DNA from: Desulfofundulus salinus
GTDB taxonomy: Bacteria; Bacillota; Desulfotomaculia; Desulfotomaculales; Desulfovirgulaceae
NCBI RefSeq assembly: GCF_003627965.1
Contig: NZ_RBWE01000001.1
Coordinates: forward strand, 1,221,895 to 1,285,894
Length of the DNA stretch: 64,000 bases
Direction of reading: 5' to 3'
The position numbers and the translations under genes are program-made. The notes beneath the pieces were generated by a model. The model ran no database searches and was not told the DNA's origin. It was given only the letters and a program-made list of their open reading frames with translations. Shown here one piece after another: positions 17,293 through 25,217 of this stretch (positions within the stretch are counted from its first letter, which is position 1; every line of letters begins with the position of its first letter).

Positions 17293-17655
17293 ATGAGCGT
17301 ATTTATTGTCGGTGGCGACCGCCTGGGGAAAATCCCACACAACCTCCGTCAACTGGGGTTTGATAGGGTTTACCATTTCAAGGGGCGGAAAAAGATTGCT
17401 GTGGGTAAGTTAAACATACCGGAGGAGACCGGCCTGGTCATTGTCCTGACAGACTACGTAAGTCATAACATTGCCGCGATGATCAAAGAACAGACCAGCA
17501 TGAAAAATACTCCGGTGGTATATGCGAAGCGTTCCTGGACCCATATTTACCAGAAACTTAAACTGAGCCAGGCGATGGAAAATGGGCAGCATTCCGATGA
17601 CATGAGAAACCTTCGGGACGAAGCCCCCGGGCTTGTCCCAGGGGAGGTTCACTGA
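17293..17655 (+). CDS. DUF2325 domain protein
   Basis: 120-residue protein with the DUF2325 pattern: SVFIVGGDRLGKIPHNLRQLGF at the start, then LVIVLTDYVSHNIAAMIKEQ and TPVVYAKRSW. The fold is predicted to be a Rossmann-like CheY-sized domain; function unknown. In Firmicutes the family is often near iron or redox genes, which fits the adjacent FeoB remnant. ATG 17293 follows AAAGGGA; an upstream in-frame start would overlap the small gene before it. The last codons run into the first copy of a tandem promoter-bearing repeat. Confidence 0.75.
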   Translation: MSVFIVGGDRLGKIPHNLRQLGFDRVYHFKGRKKIAVGKLNIPEETGLVIVLTDYVSHNIAAMIKEQTSMKNTPVVYAKRSWTHIYQKLKLSQAMENGQHSDDMRNLRDEAPGLVPGEVH

Positions 17656-17742
17656 CATTTTCTCTTAATTGCCTTACAATGGTTGGTTTAAACAATAGTT
17701 GACATTTTCTCTTAATTGCCTTACAATGGTTTAAACAATAGT
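17653..17742 (+). repeat. tandem repeat, two copies, each carrying a promoter
   Basis: Copy 1 (17653-17699, 47 bases) and copy 2 (17700-17742, 43 bases) are identical apart from a 4-base gap in copy 2. Each starts TGACATTTTCTCTTAATTGC and ends TTTAAACAATAGT. The stop codon of the DUF2325 gene is the first triplet of copy 1. Confidence 0.9.
17699..17727 (+). promoter_or_regulatory. sigma-A promoter before the methyltransferase/Znu operon
   Basis: TTGACA 17699-17704, 17-base spacer, TACAAT 17722-17727. Copy 1 of the repeat carries the same with CTGACA, giving a second, weaker promoter 47 bases upstream. Downstream dyads (TAAACAATAGTTTA; AATAGT...ACTATT) at 17731-17770 could bind a regulator. 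Confidence 0.7.
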
Positions 17743-17876
17743 TTAGCAATAGTTAAACAAACTACTATTAGTTTATAACCATAAAAACTGAGGAATATCG
17801 ATTTTGCTAAAACTTTAACCCCGTAACGAAGACGGGATCAGAGCGGACAAGCTGACCTGGACCGGACAGGTAAAGA

Positions 17877-17944
17877 AAGGCCACGGAGGCCCCCAGTTTC
17901 CTTCCCTGAAAGTTTAAGGAGGGTGCCCGTGGCTTTTGTTTTTT
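17877..17944 (+). promoter_or_regulatory. leader hairpin, copy d
   Basis: Hairpin with arms AGGCCACGG and CCGTGGCTTTT, an inner stem TTTCCTT/AAGGAGG with a TGAAAG loop, then TTTTGTTTTTT. It lies in the 290-base leader between the promoter at 17699 and the methyltransferase gene, with two smaller hairpins before it (CCCGT/ACGGG and ACCTG/CAGGT). The architecture promoter-leader-terminator-gene is that of an attenuator. Confidence 0.6.
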
Positions 17945-18036
17945 GGGGCTGGTACCCGGGATAAAAAGTGGATCCCCTTCATCCGCAGGTTATTAAAGCC
18001 AATTATCGTGGCCGTTAATATGGGAGGTAGATGTTG

Positions 18037-18645
18037 ATGGGTAGTGCACACCGGGATTATTTTAACCAAAAGGCGCCCATTTGGGACAATTTATTGACTG
18101 GTGAGACATTGGAGCGGTTGAAAAAAATCATAGATGAGCTTGCCATCAGAACCGGGAGCTTTATTCTGGACGTAGGTACCGGTACGGGGGTTCTTTTACC
18201 TTTTCTTGTTGAAGCGGCCGGTCCAGAAGGTAAAGTGGTGGCGCTGGACATTGCTGAAGAGATGCTGGCCAGAGCCAGGGCGAAAAATCCGGGGAATGTG
18301 GAATTTGTACTGGCGGACATAAGCTGTACGCCATTTCAGGAAGATACTTTCGATGAGATCATCTGCAACTCCTGTTTTCCTCATTTTACCGATAAACCCC
18401 GTGCGCTGGCCGAAATGGCCCGCATTTTAAAGCCTGGCGGGAGGCTGGTCATCTGCCATTCCATGAGCAGGGAGGCAGTAAACGATTTACACCGGTCGTT
18501 AGGGGGGGTGGTCGCCAACGATCTGATTCCCGACGATGATAAAATGCAGGAATTGTGCAGGCACTGTGGACTAGTGGAGATTGAAATTATCAATACAAGG
18601 GAGAAATATGTTTTGAAAGCACGTAAACCCATATTGACAAGTTGA
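18037..18645 (+). CDS. SAM-dependent methyltransferase, class I
   Basis: 202-residue methyltransferase of the UbiE/methyltransf-11 type. Motif I is FILDVGTGTGVLLPFL, followed by the acidic motif II VVALDIAEEMLARARAK, motif post-II VLADISCTPFQEDTFDEIICNS and motif III ILKPGGRLVICH. It would transfer a methyl group to a small molecule; substrate unknown. ATG 18037 is preferred over ATG 18031 because GGGAGG lies 9 bases upstream. First gene after leader hairpin d and followed by the ZnuABC-like transporter genes, so a metallophore or cofactor substrate is conceivable. No dimerisation domain like that in the chimera at 7978. Confidence 0.88.
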   Translation: MGSAHRDYFNQKAPIWDNLLTGETLERLKKIIDELAIRTGSFILDVGTGTGVLLPFLVEAAGPEGKVVALDIAEEMLARARAKNPGNVEFVLADISCTPFQEDTFDEIICNSCFPHFTDKPRALAEMARILKPGGRLVICHSMSREAVNDLHRSLGGVVANDLIPDDDKMQELCRHCGLVEIEIINTREKYVLKARKPILTS

Positions 18646-18676
18646 GCCGGGATGAAAATGGAGGAGGGTAATCTCA

Positions 18677-19525
18677 TTGAGAAGGGTTTATTCATTATCT
18701 ATCACGGTAATTATTCTGGTAATTCTTTTACTTGTTATCTCTGGATGTGCGGCGAAAGATAGTCCGAAGCTAGAAGTTGCTACGGGTACGTCATTGATTG
18801 CTGATATTGTCAAAAATGTCGGCGGTGATAAAGTAGAGACCGTGAATATTGTCCCCCCTGCTGCCTGCCCGGGGCATTTTGACCTGAAGCCAGGCGATGT
18901 GCAAAAGCTGGCCGAGGCCAGGCTATTTTTGCGCCACGACTGGCAGGGGAAAATGTTTACCAAAGAACTGATAGAATCGGTGCATAATAAGGACCTGCAG
19001 GTGGTTGAAGTTGCCGTGGCCGGTAACTGGATGGCACCCCCGGTGCAAAAGGAGGCGGTTACAAAAATTGCCGGAATATTGATGGAAAAAGATCCATCTA
19101 ACAGGGCTTATTATGAGCAAAATGCCGACCGCCTGGTTTCGCAGATTGAGTCAAAGGGCAAAGAAACCCTGTCCAGGCTTCAGGCTGCCGGCGCAGGTGG
19201 CGTGAAGGTACTCTGTTCCGATATGCAGCAGGGGTTTTTAAAATGGGCCGGTTTTGACGTGGTGGCTACTTATGGCCGGCCGGAGGAGCTTAACCCGCAA
19301 AAAATGCAGGAGCTTATTAACAAAGGGAAACAGGCTGGTGTAAAGCTGGTGGTGGATAACCTGCAGAGCGGCCCGGACGCAGGTAAAGGTATAGCGAAAG
19401 AATTGGGGGCGGCACAGGTGACCATCTCCAATTTCCCGGGAGGGTTACCGCAAACGGATACCTGGAGCGCCGCTCTGGACAAAAATGTGGAGTTGCTTTT
19501 GGATGCTCTTAAGGAGGTAAAATAA
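18677..19525 (+). CDS. metal ABC transporter substrate-binding lipoprotein (ZnuA-like)
   Basis: 282-residue receptor of the zinc/manganese (cluster 9, ZnuA/TroA) family. Signal peptide with basic MRRVYS, hydrophobic core and lipobox ISGC (cysteine about residue 24). Family landmarks: the first site region CPGHFDLKPGDVQKLAEARLFLRHDWQGK, the conserved A-x-N-W-M-like segment, and the C-terminal LPQTDTWSAALDKNVELLLDAL. The histidine-rich loop of true ZnuA is absent, and the residue context around the first histidine is unusual, so the metal may not be zinc. TTG 18677 follows GGAGGAGGG. ATPase and permease genes follow at once. Confidence 0.85.
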   Translation: MRRVYSLSITVIILVILLLVISGCAAKDSPKLEVATGTSLIADIVKNVGGDKVETVNIVPPAACPGHFDLKPGDVQKLAEARLFLRHDWQGKMFTKELIESVHNKDLQVVEVAVAGNWMAPPVQKEAVTKIAGILMEKDPSNRAYYEQNADRLVSQIESKGKETLSRLQAAGAGGVKVLCSDMQQGFLKWAGFDVVATYGRPEELNPQKMQELINKGKQAGVKLVVDNLQSGPDAGKGIAKELGAAQVTISNFPGGLPQTDTWSAALDKNVELLLDALKEVK

Positions 19526-19526
19526 A

Positions 19527-20339
19527 ATTAATCTCGCCGGACGGTGGAACAGTATTCCGGAAAATGGGCTGTTCAACGGAGCTACTCTAATAAAGATAGA
19601 AGATGCCGTTGTTTCCTACCGTGAAGATGTAGCTTTACGGGGCGTTTCGCTGTCAGTTAGAAAGGGCGAGCTGGTCGGCATCATCGGGCCGAACGGGGCC
19701 GGTAAAACTACCCTCCTCACCCTGGTGAACGGGTTGGGTAGACTCCTTCAGGGGCGGGTGGAAGTGCTGGGCTACTCGCTTCAAAAGGGCTGCCCGGCCT
19801 TTTTGCGCCGGCGGATTGGCTACGTGCCGCAAATTCAGAACATTGATCCCCGTATGCCGGTGAGTGTGCGGGAAGTGGTCATGATGGGGCGCTACGGCCG
19901 CCTGGGCCTGCTGCGCCGGCCCGGGCCGGCCGACAGGCGGGTGGTGGACAGCATGTTGCAGCTGGTGGGCATGAGCCACCTTGCCTCTCGCCCCATCGGC
20001 CATCTTTCAGGAGGTGAGCAGCAGCGGGTGGCCATTGCCCGTGCCCTGGCCCAGGAGCCGGAGATCCTTCTTCTGGACGAGCCGACCGCGGCCCTGGACC
20101 GCCGGGCGCGGGTGGAGATCATGACCCTGATCAGTGAAATCCACCGCTCCCGCCACCTGACCACCCTGATGGTGACCCACGAGCTGAAAACGGCGGCAGC
20201 AGTTTGTGACCGGCTGATTTTAATGAAGGAGGGTCGCATCTGGGCACAGGGCACGCCGGCGGAAGTACTGCGGGAAGAGGTTCTGGACCTCCTGTTCGGC
20301 GGCGAAAATATGATGGAAAATGCAGTTGCTCTTCAGTGA
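19527..20339 (+). CDS. metal ABC transporter ATPase (ZnuC-like), non-canonical start
   Basis: ATPase of the ZnuABC-like system. The frame includes IEDAVVSYREDVALRGVSLSV, Walker A GPNGAGKTT (about 19690), Q-loop YVPQ, the signature LSGGEQQRVAIARAL, Walker B ILLLDEPTAALD and the THE H-loop. The Walker A lies upstream of the first ATG, GTG or TTG in this frame, so the start must be unusual. ATT 19527 sits 8 bases after a perfect AAGGAGGT and 1 base after the receptor stop, so it is my choice (270 residues); CTG 19569 is the alternative. No frameshift is needed back to a stop at 19520. Confidence 0.8.
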   Translation: MNLAGRWNSIPENGLFNGATLIKIEDAVVSYREDVALRGVSLSVRKGELVGIIGPNGAGKTTLLTLVNGLGRLLQGRVEVLGYSLQKGCPAFLRRRIGYVPQIQNIDPRMPVSVREVVMMGRYGRLGLLRRPGPADRRVVDSMLQLVGMSHLASRPIGHLSGGEQQRVAIARALAQEPEILLLDEPTAALDRRARVEIMTLISEIHRSRHLTTLMVTHELKTAAAVCDRLILMKEGRIWAQGTPAEVLREEVLDLLFGGENMMENAVALQ

Positions 20340-20362
20340 CGCATTGGATTCCAAAATAATCA

Positions 20363-21142
20363 TTGCCAAAAAGGGGTAAAGCCGGGTGGCTGCAACCGGG
20401 GGGCGTTATATTTTTGGATCTTTCTATTCTGAGTTACCAGTTCATGCAAAATGCCATTCTGGCCGGCCTGCTTGGGGGCGTGGCCTGTTCTCTTATCGGG
20501 GTTTTTGTTGTCACGATGAACCTTTCTTTTATCGGGGTGGCCATCTCCCACGCCGCTTTTGCCGGGGCGCTCTGCGGGGCCTGGCTGGGTTTTAATCCCC
20601 TGGCCGGGGCTTTTCTATTCAGTCTGGTGGCAGCAGCGGTAATCGGGCCGCTGGCCGACCGGGGAGAGTTTAACCCCGATACGCCCATTGGTATTATTTT
20701 TTCCATTACGATGGGGATGGCTTTTCTGTTTATGGGCCTTTTGCCTGGCCCGAAAACCCAGGCCCTGGAGCTTTTGTGGGGAAGCATCCTTACGGTGAAC
20801 GACCGCGACCTGCTTTTGCTGGCTATTGTAGCAGCGGTCGTAGTGAGCCTGGTGGTGCTCTTTTTTAAAGAAATTCAGGCTGTGATTTTTCACCGGGAAG
20901 CTGCCCTGGCCGTGGGCATTCCGGCCAGCCTGATTTTTTACGGCCTGCTCTTTTTAACCGGTTCGGTAATTACTGCTTCTTTACGCAGCATCGGCGGCCT
21001 GCTTATTTTTAACCTGATCTTAAACCCTGCGGCTGCAGCCTACCAGCTGACTTATAACCTGCGGCTAATGTTTGTTTTATCTTCCTTCTTCGGTGTTCTT
21101 TCCACCTGGGTGGGGCTTTTTTTTTTTTTCCTGTTTGTTTGA
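20363..21142 (+). CDS. metal ABC transporter permease (ZnuB-like), cut short by a frameshift in a T13 run
   Basis: Permease of the ABC-3 (ZnuB/TroB) family with about eight membrane segments. Landmarks: LGGVACSLIGVFVVTMNLSFIGVAISHAAFAG and the later SIGGLLIFNLILNPAAAA. The frame ends at TGA 21142 after a run of 13 T (21117-21129). The other frame continues with LFDVPSGATIVIVSAVIF to 21278, the normal end of this family. One T fewer would restore a single ORF ending at 21278. It may be a mutation, polymerase slippage or a sequencing error. The true start may be TTG 20414 rather than TTG 20363. Confidence 0.8.
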   Translation: MPKRGKAGWLQPGGVIFLDLSILSYQFMQNAILAGLLGGVACSLIGVFVVTMNLSFIGVAISHAAFAGALCGAWLGFNPLAGAFLFSLVAAAVIGPLADRGEFNPDTPIGIIFSITMGMAFLFMGLLPGPKTQALELLWGSILTVNDRDLLLLAIVAAVVVSLVVLFFKEIQAVIFHREAALAVGIPASLIFYGLLFLTGSVITASLRSIGGLLIFNLILNPAAAAYQLTYNLRLMFVLSSFFGVLSTWVGLFFFFLFV

Positions 21143-21278
21143 CGTGCCCAGTGGGGCCACCATTGTAATTGTCTCTGCGGTTATCTTTGTCATTGCGGCT
21201 TCCTTTTCTCCCAAGCGCAAAGTAAAAAAGTGGCAGGAAGAAGTATCAACAGGTCCTGGAAAAGCTCTTTTCAAATAG
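21130..21278 (+). pseudogene. out-of-frame 3' end of the ZnuB-like permease
   Basis: Encodes LFDVPSGATIVIVSAVIFVIAASFSPKRK and a short hydrophilic tail, the usual last membrane segment and C-terminus of ABC-3 permeases, in the frame shifted by one base relative to the gene before it. Confidence 0.75.
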
Positions 21279-21333
21279 CCCGTAAAAGAGTACCGGACAG
21301 CAATCCGGTGCTGCCCGGCAATCGGTTTTGATG

Positions 21334-22554
21334 TTAGCCCCGCTTCCCCCCGTTTTCCTCCTGCCTTTCCAAATCCCTTTTCTTTGCCTTCGTTTCCCAG
21401 ATATCGGCCAGTTCCCGGCCAAAGAAGTGTGACAGCTGCTCCTTTGCTTTTTCATAACTGCCGGCACTGATGAGTACAAAGATGCCTCCACCAATAAGGG
21501 TGATGATGATCACCCATACCAGGCTGGACCATACGCCTGGTCGACGGGCTGTCGGGTCGGTCACGGGTTTTTCGTATTCGGGAGCTCCCGGGGTACTGGT
21601 GGGTCCGGTAATGCCCAGGATTACCGGGACTGCATCCGCCAGCAGGGCAATCCCGCGCATGGCTTCTTCTTTGCGATTGGTGTAGGTGCCGGCCTCAATT
21701 AAAATGGCGGTGGGTAGGAGATCCTGATTATAGTTTCCCTGACCCACAAAAATATCTTTGGCAATGGGCCAGTGCATTTTATTGGCGTAGGCCATCAAGC
21801 GTTTGGCAAAATCCAGGTTGGCCGCCATATGGGGATTTTCCCGCCCCACGACAAAACGCATTTGCGCAACATTTTCATTGGAAACGATGCGCCGGTAAAA
21901 TTCGGGATCATCTACACCGTCCCGATGTACATCAAATATGGCTATGGGGTTTTTTTTCAGCAATTGAACAGCCGTCCGGCGCGAGCGGTAGTAAGCATTG
22001 TCGTCGTGGGGGTCATGGGGAGTTTTATCATGCAGGACTCTGGCCCCCTCGCGCGACAATTTACTGCTGTAAGAATCACCAACCTGAAAGATTCCTCCGC
22101 GAAAGGGAATGGATGCGCTGCCGTCGGAAGGGACGTACGATTCATCGCTGTGCGTATGATAAATGGCCACCGGTTGATTGTTGCGGGCAGCTGCAGCCAC
22201 CGGTATTTCCATTCTGGAGAAGAGTTCGTTATAAGCCAGTAACTGCCTATCCATTCCCAGAAAGCGGGCAGTGGCCAGGTTGCCGTCCACTTTTTCTATG
22301 CGGTAGTGCTTCCCTTCGGCAGTAATCACCTCATCGCCGACCCGTACACGGCGGGAAATCATGGTGACCGGATTTCCCTCTTCATCCCGAACTACAAATG
22401 CTCGCCCCGCTCCCAGTTCATCATCAACAATTTGCCGGACCTGAGGAAAACTTAGAACGGGCAGGGTTACCTCCGGGGCAGTCCACAGGACCAGCATACA
22501 TAAACCGGCGGCAATCAAACCTGTTCCCAGCAAAACTTTTCCTTTACCTGCCAT
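21334..22554 (-). CDS. spoIIP: stage II sporulation protein P
   Basis: 406-residue SpoIIP, an amidase/endopeptidase that works with SpoIID and SpoIIM to thin septal peptidoglycan during engulfment. N-terminal membrane anchor (KVLLGTGLIAAGLCMLVLW), then the amidase domain with the zinc-ligand stretch AIYHTHSDESYVPSDG, IAIFDVHRDG and ILIEAGTYTNRKEEA. The C-terminus has a second membrane segment (WSSLVWVIIITLIGGGIFVLISAG) and a charged tail, as in many SpoIIP homologues of this group. Its presence shows an endospore-forming lineage. It is a single gene, convergent with the Znu-like operon. Confidence 0.93.
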   Translation of the reverse strand: MAGKGKVLLGTGLIAAGLCMLVLWTAPEVTLPVLSFPQVRQIVDDELGAGRAFVVRDEEGNPVTMISRRVRVGDEVITAEGKHYRIEKVDGNLATARFLGMDRQLLAYNELFSRMEIPVAAAARNNQPVAIYHTHSDESYVPSDGSASIPFRGGIFQVGDSYSSKLSREGARVLHDKTPHDPHDDNAYYRSRRTAVQLLKKNPIAIFDVHRDGVDDPEFYRRIVSNENVAQMRFVVGRENPHMAANLDFAKRLMAYANKMHWPIAKDIFVGQGNYNQDLLPTAILIEAGTYTNRKEEAMRGIALLADAVPVILGITGPTSTPGAPEYEKPVTDPTARRPGVWSSLVWVIIITLIGGGIFVLISAGSYEKAKEQLSHFFGRELADIWETKAKKRDLERQEENGGKRG

Positions 22555-22799
22555 TTCCAGAACTCCCCTTGGAGGTATTTAACGAACGTACTTCTTGTTT
22601 TTTAGTTATCTCCTGTTCCCGACCGGGAAATACGGCATATGTTAAAAACGAATAACTGCAAAAATATTGGACCGGCAAGGCGCATGTAAGTCCGGCTTCC
22701 GTTGACGAATATTTCAGTCAAGGCAGGATATTTTGTCTATGGGGTGGAATAAACTTGAGGTGGATTAAGTTACGAGTAAACGCCAGGGAGTGAGTTGTT

Positions 22800-23408
22800 A
22801 TGTGTATGGAAAAAAGTGATTGGGAAAAATGCGTGGAGTTTCACGGGCATTCCTGCCCCGGCTTGGCCGTGGGCTACCGGGCGGCAAAAATCGGCCTGCA
22901 AGAGCTGACCGGGCACCGCGCGGAGGACGAAGAACTGGTGGCCGTTGTGGAGAACGATGCCTGCGGTGTGGATGCAGTGATGGTACTTACCGGTTGCACC
23001 CTGGGTAAGGGCAATTTGCTGTACCGGGATTATGGCAAGCACGTGTTTACCTTTATCTGCCGGGAAAGCGGCAAAGCGGTACGCGTTTCGGTCAAGGGGG
23101 CGGCGTGGCGGCAAAACGATGAGTTCCGGGCCTTAAGGGACAAAGTATTCGGCGGCACCGCCGATGAGAGGGAGCGGCAGCTCTTCCGGGAGCTTCAAGA
23201 ACAGCGCATTCGGTATATTCTCGAAGCCCCTCCGGAAGAGTTCTGTGAGGTACAACATGTGAAGGTAGAACTGCCGCCGAAGGCGCGCATTTTTAATTCG
23301 GTAACCTGTGCTTTCTGTGGTGAACCGGTTTCCGAGGCCCGGGCCAGGGTGCGGGACGGAAAATTTGCTTGCATCCCCTGTGCCGGCGAATATACCAGGG
23401 GATGGTGA
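22800..23408 (+). CDS. FmdE-family protein with C-terminal zinc ribbon
   Basis: 202-residue FmdE-type protein. The FmdE domain shows CVEFHGHSCPGLAVGYRAAKIGL, ENDACGVDAVMVLTGCTLGKGNL and the FTFICRESGKAVRVSV strand. Two CxxC pairs at the C-terminus (CAFCGEP and CIPCAGEY) form a zinc ribbon. FmdE was named from formylmethanofuran dehydrogenase operons, but in non-methanogens it stands alone and may help molybdenum or tungsten enzymes; the exact role is unknown. ATG 22800; the enoyl-CoA hydratase gene begins 6 bases after its stop, so they are co-transcribed. Confidence 0.88.
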   Translation: MCMEKSDWEKCVEFHGHSCPGLAVGYRAAKIGLQELTGHRAEDEELVAVVENDACGVDAVMVLTGCTLGKGNLLYRDYGKHVFTFICRESGKAVRVSVKGAAWRQNDEFRALRDKVFGGTADERERQLFRELQEQRIRYILEAPPEEFCEVQHVKVELPPKARIFNSVTCAFCGEPVSEARARVRDGKFACIPCAGEYTRGW

Positions 23409-23414
23409 GCCCAT

Positions 23415-24191
23415 ATGAGTTATCAGTATCTTCTCTATGATGAAGAAGAAAAAGTCGGCTTTATTTCCCTCAACCGCCCTGAAAAACGCAATGCCCTTTC
23501 CCAGGGTCTGTTGGAAGAATTAACCACTCTTTTGCTTAAAATCGGACAGGAGAAAAAAGTTAAGGTAGTGGTGCTGAAAGGCATTGGCAAAACCTTTTCC
23601 GCCGGCCACGACCTGAAGGAAATTGCCGACGGCACGCCACAGGATGTACTGAAGCTCTTTCAAACCTGCTATTTGACCATGCGGGCCATCCGGGAAATAC
23701 CCCAGCCGGTAATTGCCCAGGTGCACGGCGTGGCCACGGCTGCCGGTTGCCAGCTGGTGGCGGCGGCCGACCTGGCCGTGGCGGCGGAGGATGCCCTGTT
23801 TGCCACACCGGGAGTGAAAATAGGGCTGTTCTGTACCACGCCTGCGGTTTTCTTGAGCCGCAACGTCGGGAGAAAAAAGGCCATGGAAATGCTGTTGACC
23901 GGCGAGTTTATGCCGGCCCGGGAAGCTTTGATCTACGGCCTGGTAAATAAGGTAGTGCCGCCGGGTGAGCTGGAGACGGCCACCAGGGAACTGGCCGGCA
24001 AGATTGCCCGGTACAGTTTATCGGCCATTGGTGCCGGTAAAAGGGCTTTTTACCAGCAAATAAACATGGAGGATTTCCAGGCCCTGAACTACGCCACCGA
24101 GGTTATTTCCCTGAATACCACCACGGCCGATGCGCAGGAAGGAATCAGGGCCTTTTTGGAAAAACGTGAACCTAAGTGGTCAGATGATTAA
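23415..24191 (+). CDS. enoyl-CoA hydratase/isomerase family protein
   Basis: 258-residue crotonase-fold protein. It has the CoA-binding and oxyanion regions: NRPEKRNALSQGLLEEL, FSAGHDLKEIADG, HGVATAAGCQLVAAADLAVAAEDALFATPGVKIGLF. The two usual hydratase glutamates are not in their classic contexts, and the sequence is closest in feel to the ECHDC3-like subgroup, so the reaction may be hydration, isomerisation or hydrolysis of an acyl-CoA. It follows the FmdE gene at once. A strong hairpin terminator lies right after it. Confidence 0.85.
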   Translation: MSYQYLLYDEEEKVGFISLNRPEKRNALSQGLLEELTTLLLKIGQEKKVKVVVLKGIGKTFSAGHDLKEIADGTPQDVLKLFQTCYLTMRAIREIPQPVIAQVHGVATAAGCQLVAAADLAVAAEDALFATPGVKIGLFCTTPAVFLSRNVGRKKAMEMLLTGEFMPAREALIYGLVNKVVPPGELETATRELAGKIARYSLSAIGAGKRAFYQQINMEDFQALNYATEVISLNTTTADAQEGIRAFLEKREPKWSDD

Positions 24192-24194
24192 TTA

Positions 24195-24220
24195 GGCCGG
24201 GAAAATCCCGGCCCTTTCCT
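24195..24220. terminator. bidirectional terminator between the hydratase and heme O synthase genes
   Basis: GGCCGGGA / TCCCGGCC arms (24195-24213) with an AAA loop; CTTTCCTTTT follows on the plus side and AATTAATCATC-type AT-rich sequence on the other. It serves two convergent genes. Confidence 0.8.
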
Positions 24221-24221
24221 T

Positions 24222-25127
24222 TTATAACCAGGCATCAAGCATCATACTCAAAAAAAGCAGGAACAAGTAGGGGCTGGAAAACTTAAAGAGGAACCAGGCG
24301 TTTTGGGGTGTGGGGTGAAGGTATACATAGGTGCTTAAACCCAGGGCCGCCAGGCCGGTAATGATTGCGGTAAGGAGGTAAACCATGCCCCAGGACCCAG
24401 CAAAATAGATCAGTATGGATAATAAAACCATCAAAATGACCGTGCTTAAAAGACAGTGCAGGGCCTTTCTGGCTTCACAGACCACGGGGAGCATGGGAAC
24501 TTTTACTTTAGCGTAGTCCTCCTTGTAAAAGATGGCCAGGCTCCATATGTGGTTGGGAATCCATAATACCACCAGGGCGGCAATGAGAAGAGGCAGCAAA
24601 TCCACCTTACCCGTTACGGCAGTCCAGCCGAAGAGTGCGGGGAGGCCGCCGGAAAACCCACCCAGGATGATGTTCCAGGAGCTCCTGCGCTTCAACCAGA
24701 GGCTGTAAATGCCTACATAACCAATCATTCCGCCCCAAAGGCAGGCAAATGCAATGGGGTTGACCATCCAGCCAAGGATGAGAGAGGCAACGAAGAGGAA
24801 CAACCCCCAGTACAGGGCCCGCACCGGAGGATTAATTCTCCCATCGGGAATGGGCCGTTTGCGGGTCCGGATCATACTTGCGTCCAGATCCCGGTCGATA
24901 TAACAGCTGACGGCGTTGGCGCCGGCACAGGCTAAAGTTACCGCCACTGTCGCAGCCACAAATTGAAACATGGGAATAGGTCCGTTTAGGGCAATCGCCA
25001 CCATCATGGTAGCCAGTGCCGTAAAGACGAGCAGGACCACGGAACGGGGTTTGGTTACTTCCAGGTAAGCCAGGGTCGTAGTCCAAAAATCCGCCCGCAC
25101 TTTGTTTATACTGGTCTCTATGTTCAC
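24222..25127 (-). CDS. ctaB: protoheme IX farnesyltransferase (heme O synthase)
   Basis: 301-residue UbiA-family prenyltransferase with about eight membrane segments. The first aspartate-rich motif is NAVSCYIDRDLDASMIRTRKRP and the second region is FYKEDYAKVKVPMLPVV, both typical of CtaB/CyoE, which joins farnesyl diphosphate to heme B for heme-copper oxidases. No oxidase genes are nearby, so in this anaerobic setting it may support a small oxygen-defence oxidase encoded elsewhere. It is an isolated gene. ATG 25127 is the clear start. Confidence 0.9.
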   Translation of the reverse strand: MNIETSINKVRADFWTTTLAYLEVTKPRSVVLLVFTALATMMVAIALNGPIPMFQFVAATVAVTLACAGANAVSCYIDRDLDASMIRTRKRPIPDGRINPPVRALYWGLFLFVASLILGWMVNPIAFACLWGGMIGYVGIYSLWLKRRSSWNIILGGFSGGLPALFGWTAVTGKVDLLPLLIAALVVLWIPNHIWSLAIFYKEDYAKVKVPMLPVVCEARKALHCLLSTVILMVLLSILIYFAGSWGMVYLLTAIITGLAALGLSTYVYLHPTPQNAWFLFKFSSPYLFLLFLSMMLDAWL

Positions 25128-25217
25128 TTTTACGTTTCCTCCAATCCAAGTCTACTTATTGCCTATTTTTTTAATAGTTCGTTATATTGTGCATAAATCC
25201 TTCTTTAATTGTTTTGA

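Noticed and set aside
17840..17880. Resemblance of GGACAAGC...GGACAGG in leader d to a NiCo riboswitch
   Set aside because: The four-way-junction core sequences of that class are not present, and copies a-c lack even these words.
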